A stretch of 64,000 bases of DNA, from contig NZ_CP149822.1 in NCBI RefSeq assembly GCF_038396755.1, forward strand, positions 1,240,001 through 1,304,000, in the 5' to 3' direction. The notes beneath the pieces are model-generated. The model had not been told where the DNA came from. It saw only the letters and a program-made list of their open reading frames with translations, and searched no databases. This DNA comes from Chitinophaga pollutisoli (GTDB lineage Bacteria; Bacteroidota; Bacteroidia; Chitinophagales; Chitinophagaceae). This document shows positions 18,053-25,854 of this stretch, piece after piece. Made by a program: the position numbers and the translations under genes. Numbering within the stretch: position 1 is the stretch's first letter; each line of letters opens with the position of its first letter.

Positions 18053-18766
18053 ATGCACCCAACCGCAAATGCGCTCCTGCAGCGCGACTGGCCCCTTATT
18101 GCCAGGCAGCTCCGCGACAATGGCTACGTCATCCTCCCCAAAGCCCTTCCGGCAGCCGATTGCGGTGCGCTGGCGGGGGCTTACGGCCAGCCGGAACATT
18201 TCCGCAAAACCATCGTGATGGCCCGTTACCGCTTCGGCCTGGGCGAATACAAATACTATCGCTATCCCCTGCCCCCACTGTTGCAGGACTTGCGCGAAAC
18301 GCTCTATGCGCAGATCGCGCCCGTGGCGAATACCTGGATGGAACAGTTGGAAATCGGCACGCGATATCCGGGTAGCCACGCGGATTTTCTGGAACGATGC
18401 AAAGCTAACGGTCAGGAGCTGCCCGCGGTGTTGATATTGCAATACGGCCCGGGCGGGTTCAACACCCTGCACCAGGACCTCTACGGCGATGTGTATTTCC
18501 CGATACAAGCCGTGCTGTTCCTCGACGAAGCCGGAACGGATTACACCGGCGGCGAATTCGTGCTTACGGAACAGGTGCCGCGCGCGCAATCGAAGGCCAT
18601 TGTTCTGCAACCCGCGAAGGGCGACATCCTCCTGTTCACCACGCAATTCCGCCCGGCTAAGGGCAGTCGCGGGTTTTACCGCGCGCATATGAAACACGGC
18701 GTGAGCGCGCTGCATACCGGCCAGCGGCATACGCTGGGGATCATTTTCCATGATGCATCCACCTGA
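18053..18766 (+). CDS. 2OG-Fe(II) oxygenase of the PF09859 (Oxygenase-NA) type
   Basis: 237-residue oxygenase predicted to demethylate damaged nucleic-acid bases. The core is highly typical: LILQYGPGGFNTLHQDLYGDVYFP holds the HxD iron ligands (His-Gln-Asp), GGEFVLTEQVPRAQSKA the strand after it, and MKHGVSALHTGQRHTLGIIFHDA the distal His and the 2-oxoglutarate-binding Arg. The start is the ATG 27 bp after the Ada-like gene, which suggests an operon. Location beside alkB, ada and alkA supports the DNA-repair role, but the substrate of this family is predicted rather than widely proven. Confidence 0.9.
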   Translation: MHPTANALLQRDWPLIARQLRDNGYVILPKALPAADCGALAGAYGQPEHFRKTIVMARYRFGLGEYKYYRYPLPPLLQDLRETLYAQIAPVANTWMEQLEIGTRYPGSHADFLERCKANGQELPAVLILQYGPGGFNTLHQDLYGDVYFPIQAVLFLDEAGTDYTGGEFVLTEQVPRAQSKAIVLQPAKGDILLFTTQFRPAKGSRGFYRAHMKHGVSALHTGQRHTLGIIFHDAST

Positions 18767-18768
18767 AA

Positions 18769-19671
18769 TCAGCTTTTGACGGCGAGGCTCCGCCACAGGT
18801 ACGCCACCAGGTAACTTTCCCAGCCTTTGAACCGGCGGTAGAGTTTTTCCATGGAAGGATGATCGGATTTGTCGGCAATGAGTTGATGGGAAAGCAGGGC
18901 GTTCAGCAGCCCGGCGTCGCCATGCGGAATGCAGGTGGCGTCGCGGATGCTTTTCATGAGGGCGTAGTTGGCAGACCAGATGCCGATGCCGCGCAGGTCC
19001 GTTAACGCGCGGCGGCGCGCTTCGAGCCCGGGAAGCGCGAGCAGTGAAGATTTGCTGATGTTGCCGCTGGCGAACTGTTGCGCCACGCCAATGAGATATT
19101 CCGCTTTGCGCCCGGTGAATTGCATGGCGCGCAGTTCCGCGGGGTCTGCATTTGCCATAACGGCGGGTTGCGGGAAGAGATGGTATACTTCGCCGCCGGT
19201 TTCATAGCTTTCGCCCCAGCGCTCCACCATCCTGCGTTTCAGCCGGTAAGCAAAGCGCAGGTTGATCTGCTGGCCGATGATGCTCCAGGCCAGCGCTTCA
19301 AACAAATCAGGAATGCCGATGAGGCGAAGTCCGCCGAAAGCCGCAGGCATATAAGCCAGCGCAGGCACTTTGGAAAGCCTGGCATAAAACGGCAGGATAT
19401 CTTCCTGCGGCGCCAGCCAATCCTGCACGTACGCCCGCAGCGCGGCTTCCGTTCCGGTTGCATCTTTTCCTTCAAGCAATGTGGCTTCAATTCCGTCAGG
19501 GTGCTCCCGGAGGTCCGCCAGCACGGGGTTGCCTGGTAATGGGATCAGTTTGCGGACGCGGCCGGGCAGGATGGTATGCATACATTCGTCGAAGCCCCGG
19601 TCCAGGAACCAGCGGCATTCGTCGAAACTAAAAGGATCGGAAGCGGGTATGATGAATGAGCGGGATGGCAT
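18769..19671 (-). CDS. alkA: AlkA-type DNA-3-methyladenine glycosylase II (HhH-GPD)
   Basis: Removes N-alkylated purines to start base-excision repair. 300 residues: an N-terminal AlkA_N-like part, then a helix-hairpin-helix/GPD domain with LTDLRGIGIWSANYALMK (the hairpin) and PHGDAGLLNAL, in which Asp252 is the likely catalytic residue. The gene ends 2 bp from the oxygenase gene on the other strand, closing the alkylation-repair cluster in convergent orientation. The start ATG at 19671 lies just 4 bp from a perfect -7 box, so the mRNA would be nearly leaderless. Confidence 0.92.
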   Translation of the reverse strand: MPSRSFIIPASDPFSFDECRWFLDRGFDECMHTILPGRVRKLIPLPGNPVLADLREHPDGIEATLLEGKDATGTEAALRAYVQDWLAPQEDILPFYARLSKVPALAYMPAAFGGLRLIGIPDLFEALAWSIIGQQINLRFAYRLKRRMVERWGESYETGGEVYHLFPQPAVMANADPAELRAMQFTGRKAEYLIGVAQQFASGNISKSSLLALPGLEARRRALTDLRGIGIWSANYALMKSIRDATCIPHGDAGLLNALLSHQLIADKSDHPSMEKLYRRFKGWESYLVAYLWRSLAVKS

Positions 19672-19675
19672 GCCG

Positions 19676-19683
19676 CAAAGTTA
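19676..19683 (-). promoter_or_regulatory. -7 box TAACTTTG for the AlkA-like gene
   Basis: A perfect TAnnTTTG match on the minus strand (CAAAGTTA on the plus strand), 4 bp before the start codon at 19671. Transcription would begin at or next to the ATG. Confidence 0.6.
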
Positions 19684-19698
19684 ACGCAGGCAAACCGA

Positions 19699-20370
19699 TC
19701 AGCTACCCGAAACTTGCGGAAAACGGCGGACGGTACCGTTGTCGCCCATAAACACCAGCGTTGCTATTCCCGCGAAAATACCGTGTTCCACCACGCCCGT
19801 AATGGATTTCAACCGGGCGCCCAATGCGGAAGGGCTTTCAACCAACCCGAAATCCGCATCCACGATCAAATTGCCTTCGTCGGTCACCACGTCCGGGCGC
19901 ACCGTGCACGCCGCGCCCATCCCCGCGATCTGTTCCTGCACATAACGCACCGCGAACGGGATTACTTCCACTGGCACACGGAACTTACCCAGGCGCTCTA
20001 CCAGCTTGGACGCGTCTGTCATGATCACGAGCTGCCGCGACCTTACCGCCACGATTTTCTCATGCAGCAAAGCCCCGCCGCCGCCCTTGATGAGATCCAG
20101 CGACACGGTGAATTCATCCGCGCCGTCGAGCGTAATATCGATATGCGGCACCTCGTTGATGTCCGCCAACGGAATACCAAGCGCCATAGCCAGTTCCGCC
20201 GTTTGCCGGGAGGTGGGGACGCCGGTTATGCTGAGCTTGCGAGCGGCGATAGCGTGGAGGGCCGCGGTGGCGGTAGAGCCAGTGCCAAGGCCAACCGTCA
20301 TGCCGTCGGCCAGCAATGCTACAGCCGCCTGTGCGGCCAGTTGTTTGTCGTTTTCCTGTTGCGAAGCCAT
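19699..20370 (-). CDS. rpiA: Ribose-5-phosphate isomerase A
   Basis: Interconverts ribose 5-phosphate and ribulose 5-phosphate in the non-oxidative pentose phosphate pathway. The signatures are all present: GLGTGSTA (phosphate loop), DITLDGADE (catalytic Asp region) and LIKGGGGALLHEKIVA, where the Glu-Lys pair includes the catalytic base. I chose the ATG at 20370 (MASQQENDKQ), which gives 223 residues, the usual RpiA length; the longer frame from 20487 overlaps the next gene. It lies 50 bp downstream of the SnoaL-like gene on the same strand and may be co-transcribed with it. Confidence 0.96.
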   Translation of the reverse strand: MASQQENDKQLAAQAAVALLADGMTVGLGTGSTATAALHAIAARKLSITGVPTSRQTAELAMALGIPLADINEVPHIDITLDGADEFTVSLDLIKGGGGALLHEKIVAVRSRQLVIMTDASKLVERLGKFRVPVEVIPFAVRYVQEQIAGMGAACTVRPDVVTDEGNLIVDADFGLVESPSALGARLKSITGVVEHGIFAGIATLVFMGDNGTVRRFPQVSGS

Positions 20371-20420
20371 TCCGGAATTTACGGCATTTGCCGGGTAATC
20401 CATGCGTGCCATCCAGCCGC

Positions 20421-20780
20421 CTACATAAAGAATTGCTCCGAGATGATCTTGCCGTCTTTCACCTGGTAAACGCAAAGTTCCTCCCATTCAGCGCGGGGCT
20501 TGTCTTTCATCGTCACATCCATCCCGCAGACCATCGCGATGATGTTGCCGGTTACCACGGTATCGCGGATCGTGATGGCATGCATTGTTTCCACCATTTC
20601 GTCGAATTTCTTCCCTTTTTGAAGAATGTTCTCCTTGCCTTTTGTTTCTTTTTCGAAAGCTGGTGTTTCGTAGGGTTCGATACTCACGGCATCGTCGGCG
20701 AAGAGGGTTTCCACGGCTTCATGGAATTTGCCCACCCGGCAGAACGCTTCGAGCCGGGAGGCGATTTCGGCAGTTGTCAT
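20421..20780 (-). CDS. SnoaL-like / NTF2-fold protein
   Basis: 119-residue cone-shaped alpha+beta barrel protein. The N-terminal helices (AEIASRLEAFCRVGKFHEAVETLFADDAVSIEP) followed by beta strands ending EELCVYQVKDGKIISEQFFM are the SnoaL/nuclear transport factor 2 pattern. Such domains often bind small hydrophobic molecules or act as isomerases or cyclases; no specific activity can be assigned. It is upstream of rpiA on the same strand. Confidence 0.82.
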   Translation of the reverse strand: MTTAEIASRLEAFCRVGKFHEAVETLFADDAVSIEPYETPAFEKETKGKENILQKGKKFDEMVETMHAITIRDTVVTGNIIAMVCGMDVTMKDKPRAEWEELCVYQVKDGKIISEQFFM

Positions 20781-20997
20781 ATGGATAAGTTTAACCTGTT
20801 GACCGCAAACCGCATGCCCCGGTAAGGCTGTTTTTCGGCGGCGCCGAATGTCATTTCAAGCGCAACATCCTGCACTTCGGCGCCCGATAAGACCTAACAA
20901 CCTGTACCACAGCGAATTACAGCTACCCTGGGGCAAGTATTGCCATGCGGGAATCTGTGCTGAAATTGGCGTAACTTCCGCCCAATCTGTACGGATT

Positions 20998-22089
20998 ATG
21001 AGCAAGTCTTTTATGGGAAAAATAGCAGCAGCACTACAGCGGAAGGCCTTCAGCGATGTTTCCCGGGCCGAAGTGGCAGGCTATTGCCTGCTGTTCCTGT
21101 TGCAGGATTTCATCCTTTACATGCCCGAAGTGGTGGCGGGGCGTGTAGACGCCCGTTACCTCACGATGATATGGTGGGATGCAGTGATTCTTCTGATCGT
21201 GAGTGTGCCGTGCTGGTATTTGGTGTTCCGGAAATATAAAGACCGGCCGTTGCGGTTTCGCTTCCGGCTGCACTTGTTGCTCATTCCCTTGTTTTGGGGC
21301 GCCTGGGTGGCGGGGACGCAGATTTTCAATTGGCTGGATGGCCGTCCGCCCATGGCGGGTATCGGCTTGCTCCGCTCCGTTTTCCCGGTGATTGTGTATT
21401 ACCTGCAGTGCTTCAGCCTGCTGCATGTGTATCATTTCTTCCTGGAACGCGAAGTGCAGTTGAAGAAAGAAAAGGAACTGGCGGACGCGGCCTTCCGCAG
21501 TGAGATCAACGCGCTCAAAGCGCAGATCCAGCCGCACTTCCTTTTCAACACCCTCAATTCCATCAGCGCCAGCGTGCCCATCGAGCAAGAGCCCACGCGC
21601 GAGCTGATCGCCCGCCTGGCCGATACTTTCCGGTACTCGTTGTATTGTACCGAACACGAATGGGTGCCGCTGAAGGAAGAAATACGGTATATCCGTACCA
21701 TGCTGGAACTGGAGCACAGCCGCTTCCGGGAACGACTGGAATTCAGCATCAGCCCGCTGAATGGTTCCGAAAACGTCATGATCCCCTCGATGTTGCTGCA
21801 ACCGGTGGTGGAAAACGCCATCCGCCACGGGATCGCGCCCAGCATCAACGGCGGGAAAATCAATATAGAAATCGCACAGGAATCGGATAAGTTGCGCATC
21901 GAGATCAGCGATACCGGCGTCGGGTACAGCGGTGAACTGAAAGAGATCGAACAAAGCGCGGGCGTGGGATTGCGCAACATCCGCCAGCGGCTGGAACTGC
22001 TGTTTTCGGAGCACCTGCTTGTGAGCCGCAACCAGCCATCGGGACTTCGTTTCAAATTTTATACACATACCAATCGCCAACTGCCATGA
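20998..22089 (+). CDS. LytS/YehU-type sensor histidine kinase (His_kinase PF06580)
   Basis: Membrane sensor kinase of 363 residues. Several hydrophobic helices lie in the first 155 residues, followed by a linker (LEREVQLKKEKELADAAF) and the dimerisation motif ALKAQIQPHFLFNTLNSIS with phospho-acceptor His180. The HATPase_c part has MLLQPVVENAIRHG (N box) and ISDTGVGYSG with GVGLRNIRQRLELLF. I chose the ATG at 20998 (MSKSFMGK); upstream in-frame residues look non-coding. It overlaps the response regulator by 4 bp (ATGA), so the two form one translationally coupled system. The signal is unknown. Confidence 0.93.
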   Translation: MSKSFMGKIAAALQRKAFSDVSRAEVAGYCLLFLLQDFILYMPEVVAGRVDARYLTMIWWDAVILLIVSVPCWYLVFRKYKDRPLRFRFRLHLLLIPLFWGAWVAGTQIFNWLDGRPPMAGIGLLRSVFPVIVYYLQCFSLLHVYHFFLEREVQLKKEKELADAAFRSEINALKAQIQPHFLFNTLNSISASVPIEQEPTRELIARLADTFRYSLYCTEHEWVPLKEEIRYIRTMLELEHSRFRERLEFSISPLNGSENVMIPSMLLQPVVENAIRHGIAPSINGGKINIEIAQESDKLRIEISDTGVGYSGELKEIEQSAGVGLRNIRQRLELLFSEHLLVSRNQPSGLRFKFYTHTNRQLP

Positions 22090-22811
22090 GCCGTAAGACT
22101 GCCCTGATCATCGACGACGAAGAAGCCTCCCGTTTCCTGATCCGCCAATACCTGGCCGACTACCCCGAAATTACCATCGCCGGCGAATGCCGCAATGGCC
22201 TGGAAGCCGTGCGCGATATCAATGCCATGCAGCCCGACCTTGTTTTCCTCGACATCCAGATGCCCGCCATGAACGGCTTCAGGGTGCTGGAAGAAATCAC
22301 CCATATCCCCCTCATCATCTTCACCACTGCCTACGATCAGTTTGCCCTGCAGGCTTTCGAGATGAATGCCCTCGATTACCTGCTGAAACCCTACACCCGC
22401 GAGCGCTTCAGCAAAGCGATGGACCGCATCGACCGCAGCGGCCACGCCCAGAACCTCCACTTCCTGGCCGACGCGCAAACCGTCAATTTCCCCAAACGCA
22501 TCCTCGTCGAAAAAGGTAACCGCCTCAAAAGCATCGCCGTCGACGAAATCATCTATCTCAAAGCCGAAAAAGATTACACGCAAATTCATACCCACGACCA
22601 GCAATTCCTCAGCTCGCAGGGCATCGGCATCATCGAAAAACGCCTCGATCCGGAGAAATTCATCCGTATCCACCGCTCCCACATCGTCAACATCCTGCAT
22701 ATCCGCGAAGTGTACCGCGATATCAGCAAAATGTTCCTCGTCATGGAAAACGGTACGGAACTGAGCATCGGCCGCAATTACACGGACAACCTGAAAAAAC
22801 TGATTTACTGA
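22086..22811 (+). CDS. LytTR-family response regulator
   Basis: Partner of the preceding kinase. The receiver domain (about 1-120) has the acidic pocket IDDEE, phospho-acceptor Asp56 in LVFLDIQMP, the conserved FTTAYDQFALQAFEMNALDYLLKPY and its Lys. The C-terminal LytTR DNA-binding domain (about 140-238) has IYLKAEKDYTQIHT and FIRIHRSHIVNI. 241 residues is the normal length. LytTR proteins bind paired direct repeats; no target site was identified in the neighbourhood. The start ATG overlaps the kinase stop. Confidence 0.95.
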   Translation: MSRKTALIIDDEEASRFLIRQYLADYPEITIAGECRNGLEAVRDINAMQPDLVFLDIQMPAMNGFRVLEEITHIPLIIFTTAYDQFALQAFEMNALDYLLKPYTRERFSKAMDRIDRSGHAQNLHFLADAQTVNFPKRILVEKGNRLKSIAVDEIIYLKAEKDYTQIHTHDQQFLSSQGIGIIEKRLDPEKFIRIHRSHIVNILHIREVYRDISKMFLVMENGTELSIGRNYTDNLKKLIY

Positions 22812-23028
22812 TCCCGGTCACGTTCGTCGACTATGGCAGCATTTCGCCGCCCCTTTCCGCTGTTCATCGATCCGCCCGAAACGGCAAGCGGATAGGCATT
22901 ACTTTTCGGCAAAACGAAAACCATGCGCATTTTACGCTACTGGCTCCGGCGGCTGAAAGCGTTTTTCGGGAGGGAGCCCCGCGGCCGTGTTGACGCCGGG
23001 AGGAACCGTATCAAAATATAAAGGAAAT

Positions 23029-23883
23029 TTAACCCGCCTGCCTGCAGAAGGTTTTGAGGCTTTCTTCCGCGTATTCCGCACCCAGGTTGCGGGCTTTCGT
23101 CCAGTCGGCGCACGCGCCTGCCTGGTCGCCCAGCCGTTGCCGGGTGTTGCCGCGGTTAAAATATACGGCGGGATTGAGAGCGTCGAGGAGGATGGCCTGG
23201 TCGTAATCGGCCAGGGCGCCGGCATAGTCGCCCGCTTCGTCTTTATTAACCGCCCGGTTGATATACGCTTCTTTAAATTCCGGCGAAAGCCGGATCGCTT
23301 CATCATAATCGGCGCGGGCTTTGGCGTTGAGCAGCAGTGCGTCTTTCGCGATGGCGCGGGAGTACCAGGCGTTGGCGTTTTCGGGGAAGATGCGGATGGC
23401 GGAAGTAAAACGGATGGCGCAGTCGCTGTAATTACGGTTATCGTATGCCGCCAGCCCTGTCTCAAAATATTCCGCCAGTTTTTCGGGAGATTCGTCGGGG
23501 AATTCCTGCGTTTCCGGCGGGGTACCGGTAGAGTAGCCGTCCATCCGGCAATCGTGTTCAAAACCTTTGATGCCCATGTCCATCACCCAATACAAGAGGT
23601 TTTCCTCGCTCACCGGGATCGGGGCGGTGACGGCGCCCAGCTCGATGATGCCGCCGCCCGACTGCCGGGTGCCCGCTACTTTCATGCGGTAGGCGTCCTG
23701 CAGGAGGTAGCCCAGCTTTTCCAGCCTGGCCCGGTCGTCGGAAACAAAATAAACTTCAAACGCCGCCAGGGCGTTTTCCTTCCAGCCGCTGTCGGTCATA
23801 CGGCGGTAAACATCCGCCGCCAGCACGATTTCCTGGGGCATCCGCTGAAAAAACTGATCACGGGAATAGAACCTGGCAGCCAT
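23029..23883 (-). CDS. TPR-repeat protein with possible RraB-like N-terminal domain
   Basis: 284 residues without a signal peptide. The C-terminal half (about 140-284) holds at least four tetratricopeptide repeats, for example AEYFETGLAAYDNRNYSDCA, NAWYSRAIAKDALLLNAKAR and AVYFNRGNTRQRLGDQAGAC. The N-terminal half (FEVYFVSDDRARLEKLGYLL through LLYWVMDMGIKGFEHDCRMDGYST) resembles the RraB fold (RNase E inhibitor B), which would suggest an RNA-degradation or adaptor role; this match is tentative. It is divergent from the histidine kinase at 23980. Confidence 0.78.
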   Translation of the reverse strand: MAARFYSRDQFFQRMPQEIVLAADVYRRMTDSGWKENALAAFEVYFVSDDRARLEKLGYLLQDAYRMKVAGTRQSGGGIIELGAVTAPIPVSEENLLYWVMDMGIKGFEHDCRMDGYSTGTPPETQEFPDESPEKLAEYFETGLAAYDNRNYSDCAIRFTSAIRIFPENANAWYSRAIAKDALLLNAKARADYDEAIRLSPEFKEAYINRAVNKDEAGDYAGALADYDQAILLDALNPAVYFNRGNTRQRLGDQAGACADWTKARNLGAEYAEESLKTFCRQAG

Positions 23884-23902
23884 ACTTTTTCGTTTAGAGG
23901 GG

Positions 23903-23910
23903 CAAAAATA
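23903..23910 (-). promoter_or_regulatory. -7 box TATTTTTG for the TPR gene
   Basis: A perfect TAnnTTTG match on the minus strand, 19 bp before the start codon at 23883. No good -33 motif. Confidence 0.55.
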
Positions 23911-23967
23911 CGCAATTCAGCTGTAAACCGATGGTGTTCAGACCTTACCACGATGCCGAAGGTTTTT

Positions 23968-23975
23968 TATCTTTG
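23968..23975 (+). promoter_or_regulatory. -7 box TATCTTTG for the membrane histidine kinase
   Basis: A perfect TAnnTTTG match that ends 4 bp before the ATG at 23980, so the mRNA would be close to leaderless. It decides the start: the earlier in-frame ATG at 23953 lies upstream of the box. Confidence 0.6.
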
Positions 23976-23979
23976 CACC

Positions 23980-25287
23980 ATGCCAGCATCCGATTTTTCG
24001 GTCAAAACCTTTTTCTTCCGCCTGCTGAATATCGGTATCACACCGGATATGCCATTCATTGAGGCCCGCAGAACGCGGCTCCTCAACCTGCTGACTGTAC
24101 CCTGGATCCCGGGACTGGTATTCTTCGCCGTGACCAATTTTTTCCAGGAAAGATACCTGCTGTCGTTCCTGAATTGCCTCAACGTCGCCTGCAGCGTAGG
24201 CACCGTAATCTTCACCTGGAAACAACGGTACCTGAGCGCGCGGCTTTTCATCATCATTTCCAGCATTATCATCTATACCGTTACCGCGCTGATCTACCGG
24301 AACGGCGTCGAATTCTTCCTGCTCAACATCCTGATCGTCACGGTTTTGGTATATGATAACAAATGGCTGATCCTTTCGCTGTCGGCCGTTATGCTCTCCT
24401 GCTTCCTGGCGGTCCGTTTTTCCTGGATCAACCTGTCACCGGAGCTGCCCGTACCGCACGACCGGATCGTGTTCAACGTGGTATGGGGCCTGTCGTTCAT
24501 CGTGATGGCCCTATCCTACTTTAAACGGGTACACGATGATTATGAAAACGAAAAAGAAGTGCAGCGCCAGGCGCTGGTGGCCCTGAACCGCGACAAGGAA
24601 AAACTCTTCAGCATCATCGCCCACGACATCCGCGGCCCGCTTTCCACCCTCGAAATGCTGCTGGACATGTTCCGGAAAGGGGAATACCCGGAGGAAGATA
24701 TGAAAGACGCGGCCGATGAACTGTACAAGAAAGTCGCCAGCCTCGCCGGGACCATGGACAACATGCTTCGCTGGAGCATGGGCCAGATGAAAGGCATCCG
24801 CGTGAAACCCGTTCATGCCTCCCTCGCCAACCTGACCGACGAGATCGTCAATCTGTTCGAAAACACCATCCGGGAAAAGGAAATCCATCTCAAAGTCGAA
24901 ATCCCGGCCGATTGCTGGGTGTATGCCGACCGCGACCAGGTGTCGGTCATCCTCCGGAACCTGCTCAGCAACGCCGTTAAATTCAGTTACCCGGGCGGGG
25001 AAGTCCGCATGTCGGCCATTACCGTGGAGGGGCAGGTTACATTTCGCGTGCAGGACAACGGCATGGGCATCCCTCCGGAAAAGCTCCCGCAACTCTTCTC
25101 TTTCAAATCGGCGCCGGGTTACGGCACCAAAGGCGAGCGCGGCAGCGGGCTCGGCCTGCTCCTCTGCCAGGAATTCACGGTTCAGAACAAAGGCCAGCTC
25201 ACGGCCAGCAGTATTCCGGGCAAGGGAACCCAGTTTACCCTCACCCTTCCGGCAGGTAAACCGGCGCTGGTAAAAATTGATTCATAA
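23980..25287 (+). CDS. Membrane-bound sensor histidine kinase
   Basis: 435 residues. About five to six hydrophobic helices occupy residues 35-180 (for example LFIIISSIIIYTVTALIY and FNVVWGLSFIVMALSYF), with no recognisable periplasmic domain. The HisKA motif LFSIIAHDIRGPLSTLE contains His215; the HATPase_c part follows with ILRNLLSNAVKFSYPGG (N box), VQDNGMGIPPEKL (G1), KGERGSGLGLLLCQEF (G2). The frame is open for 1 kb upstream, but that part is antisense to the TPR gene and lies before the promoter. No response regulator is adjacent, so it is an orphan kinase. Confidence 0.9.
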   Translation: MPASDFSVKTFFFRLLNIGITPDMPFIEARRTRLLNLLTVPWIPGLVFFAVTNFFQERYLLSFLNCLNVACSVGTVIFTWKQRYLSARLFIIISSIIIYTVTALIYRNGVEFFLLNILIVTVLVYDNKWLILSLSAVMLSCFLAVRFSWINLSPELPVPHDRIVFNVVWGLSFIVMALSYFKRVHDDYENEKEVQRQALVALNRDKEKLFSIIAHDIRGPLSTLEMLLDMFRKGEYPEEDMKDAADELYKKVASLAGTMDNMLRWSMGQMKGIRVKPVHASLANLTDEIVNLFENTIREKEIHLKVEIPADCWVYADRDQVSVILRNLLSNAVKFSYPGGEVRMSAITVEGQVTFRVQDNGMGIPPEKLPQLFSFKSAPGYGTKGERGSGLGLLLCQEFTVQNKGQLTASSIPGKGTQFTLTLPAGKPALVKIDS

Positions 25288-25350
25288 TATTTTATTCTAA
25301 TATTTTATGTAATTTGCCGGGAAGAAAAAACCCGAGATCGAACCATACCT

Positions 25351-25785
25351 ATGAAACCACTTGCGATCCTCGTAACGGCGGCCATGCTGTGCTGCTTGTC
25401 GATGCAGGCAAGCGGCCAGGGGGTGTTGCGCACGCCGGCGTCGGATACGATGAAGTACCAGATGAAGCAGGGGGCGTACCTTGGTTTCAGGCAGGTGAAC
25501 CTCAGTATGGGTGAGATTGGGTTTGAGGTGGTGATCAGCAGTAATTTCAAGGGGAAGTCAGCCCCCCGGCTGGAGTTCCGGATCGACCAGCCAAGGGGCA
25601 AAAGGAGCAAAAAGCTGGGTTCCATCAAGATCCCCGATACGGCGGACACGACTTTTAACATCAAGCTCACCGGGCAGTTGCGCCACGCTTTCGGCATACA
25701 CGACCTATTCCTCGTTGCCAAGGGCGAAGGGGAATTCGAAATCTCCGGGTTCTCTTTTATCCATAACTATTTCGCGGAAAAATAA
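25351..25785 (+). CDS. Secreted CBM6-like carbohydrate-binding protein
   Basis: 144 residues with a signal peptide (LAILVTAAMLCCLSMQASGQ). The rest has the look of a family 6 carbohydrate-binding module: APRLEFRIDQPRGKRSKKLG, SIKIPDTADTTFNIKLT and GIHDLFLVAKGEGEFEISGFSF, which parallels the usual gvHdLYLvFkG end of CBM6. It carries no catalytic domain. The gene for a GH43 enzyme starts 69 bp downstream in the same direction, so the two may work on the same plant polysaccharide. The CBM6 assignment rests on pattern, not alignment. Confidence 0.72.
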   Translation: MKPLAILVTAAMLCCLSMQASGQGVLRTPASDTMKYQMKQGAYLGFRQVNLSMGEIGFEVVISSNFKGKSAPRLEFRIDQPRGKRSKKLGSIKIPDTADTTFNIKLTGQLRHAFGIHDLFLVAKGEGEFEISGFSFIHNYFAEK

Positions 25786-25842
25786 TCATCCCGCCAGCAC
25801 GCCGCCATTGATGCCGGGGAGTTGGAAACCGATTGTTTTTTC

Positions 25843-25850
25843 TATATTTC
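25843..25850 (+). promoter_or_regulatory. Near-match -7 box (TATATTTC) before GH43
   Basis: Seven of eight positions match TAnnTTTG, 4 bp before the ATG at 25855, with TTG at 25822-25824 about 18 bp upstream. If used, the GH43 mRNA would be almost leaderless. Confidence 0.35.
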
Positions 25851-25854
25851 GGGC

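Noticed and set aside
22987..23979. Upstream extension of the histidine kinase frame by 331 codons
   Set aside because: This stretch is antisense to the TPR gene, has no family features, and lies before the -7 box at 23968.
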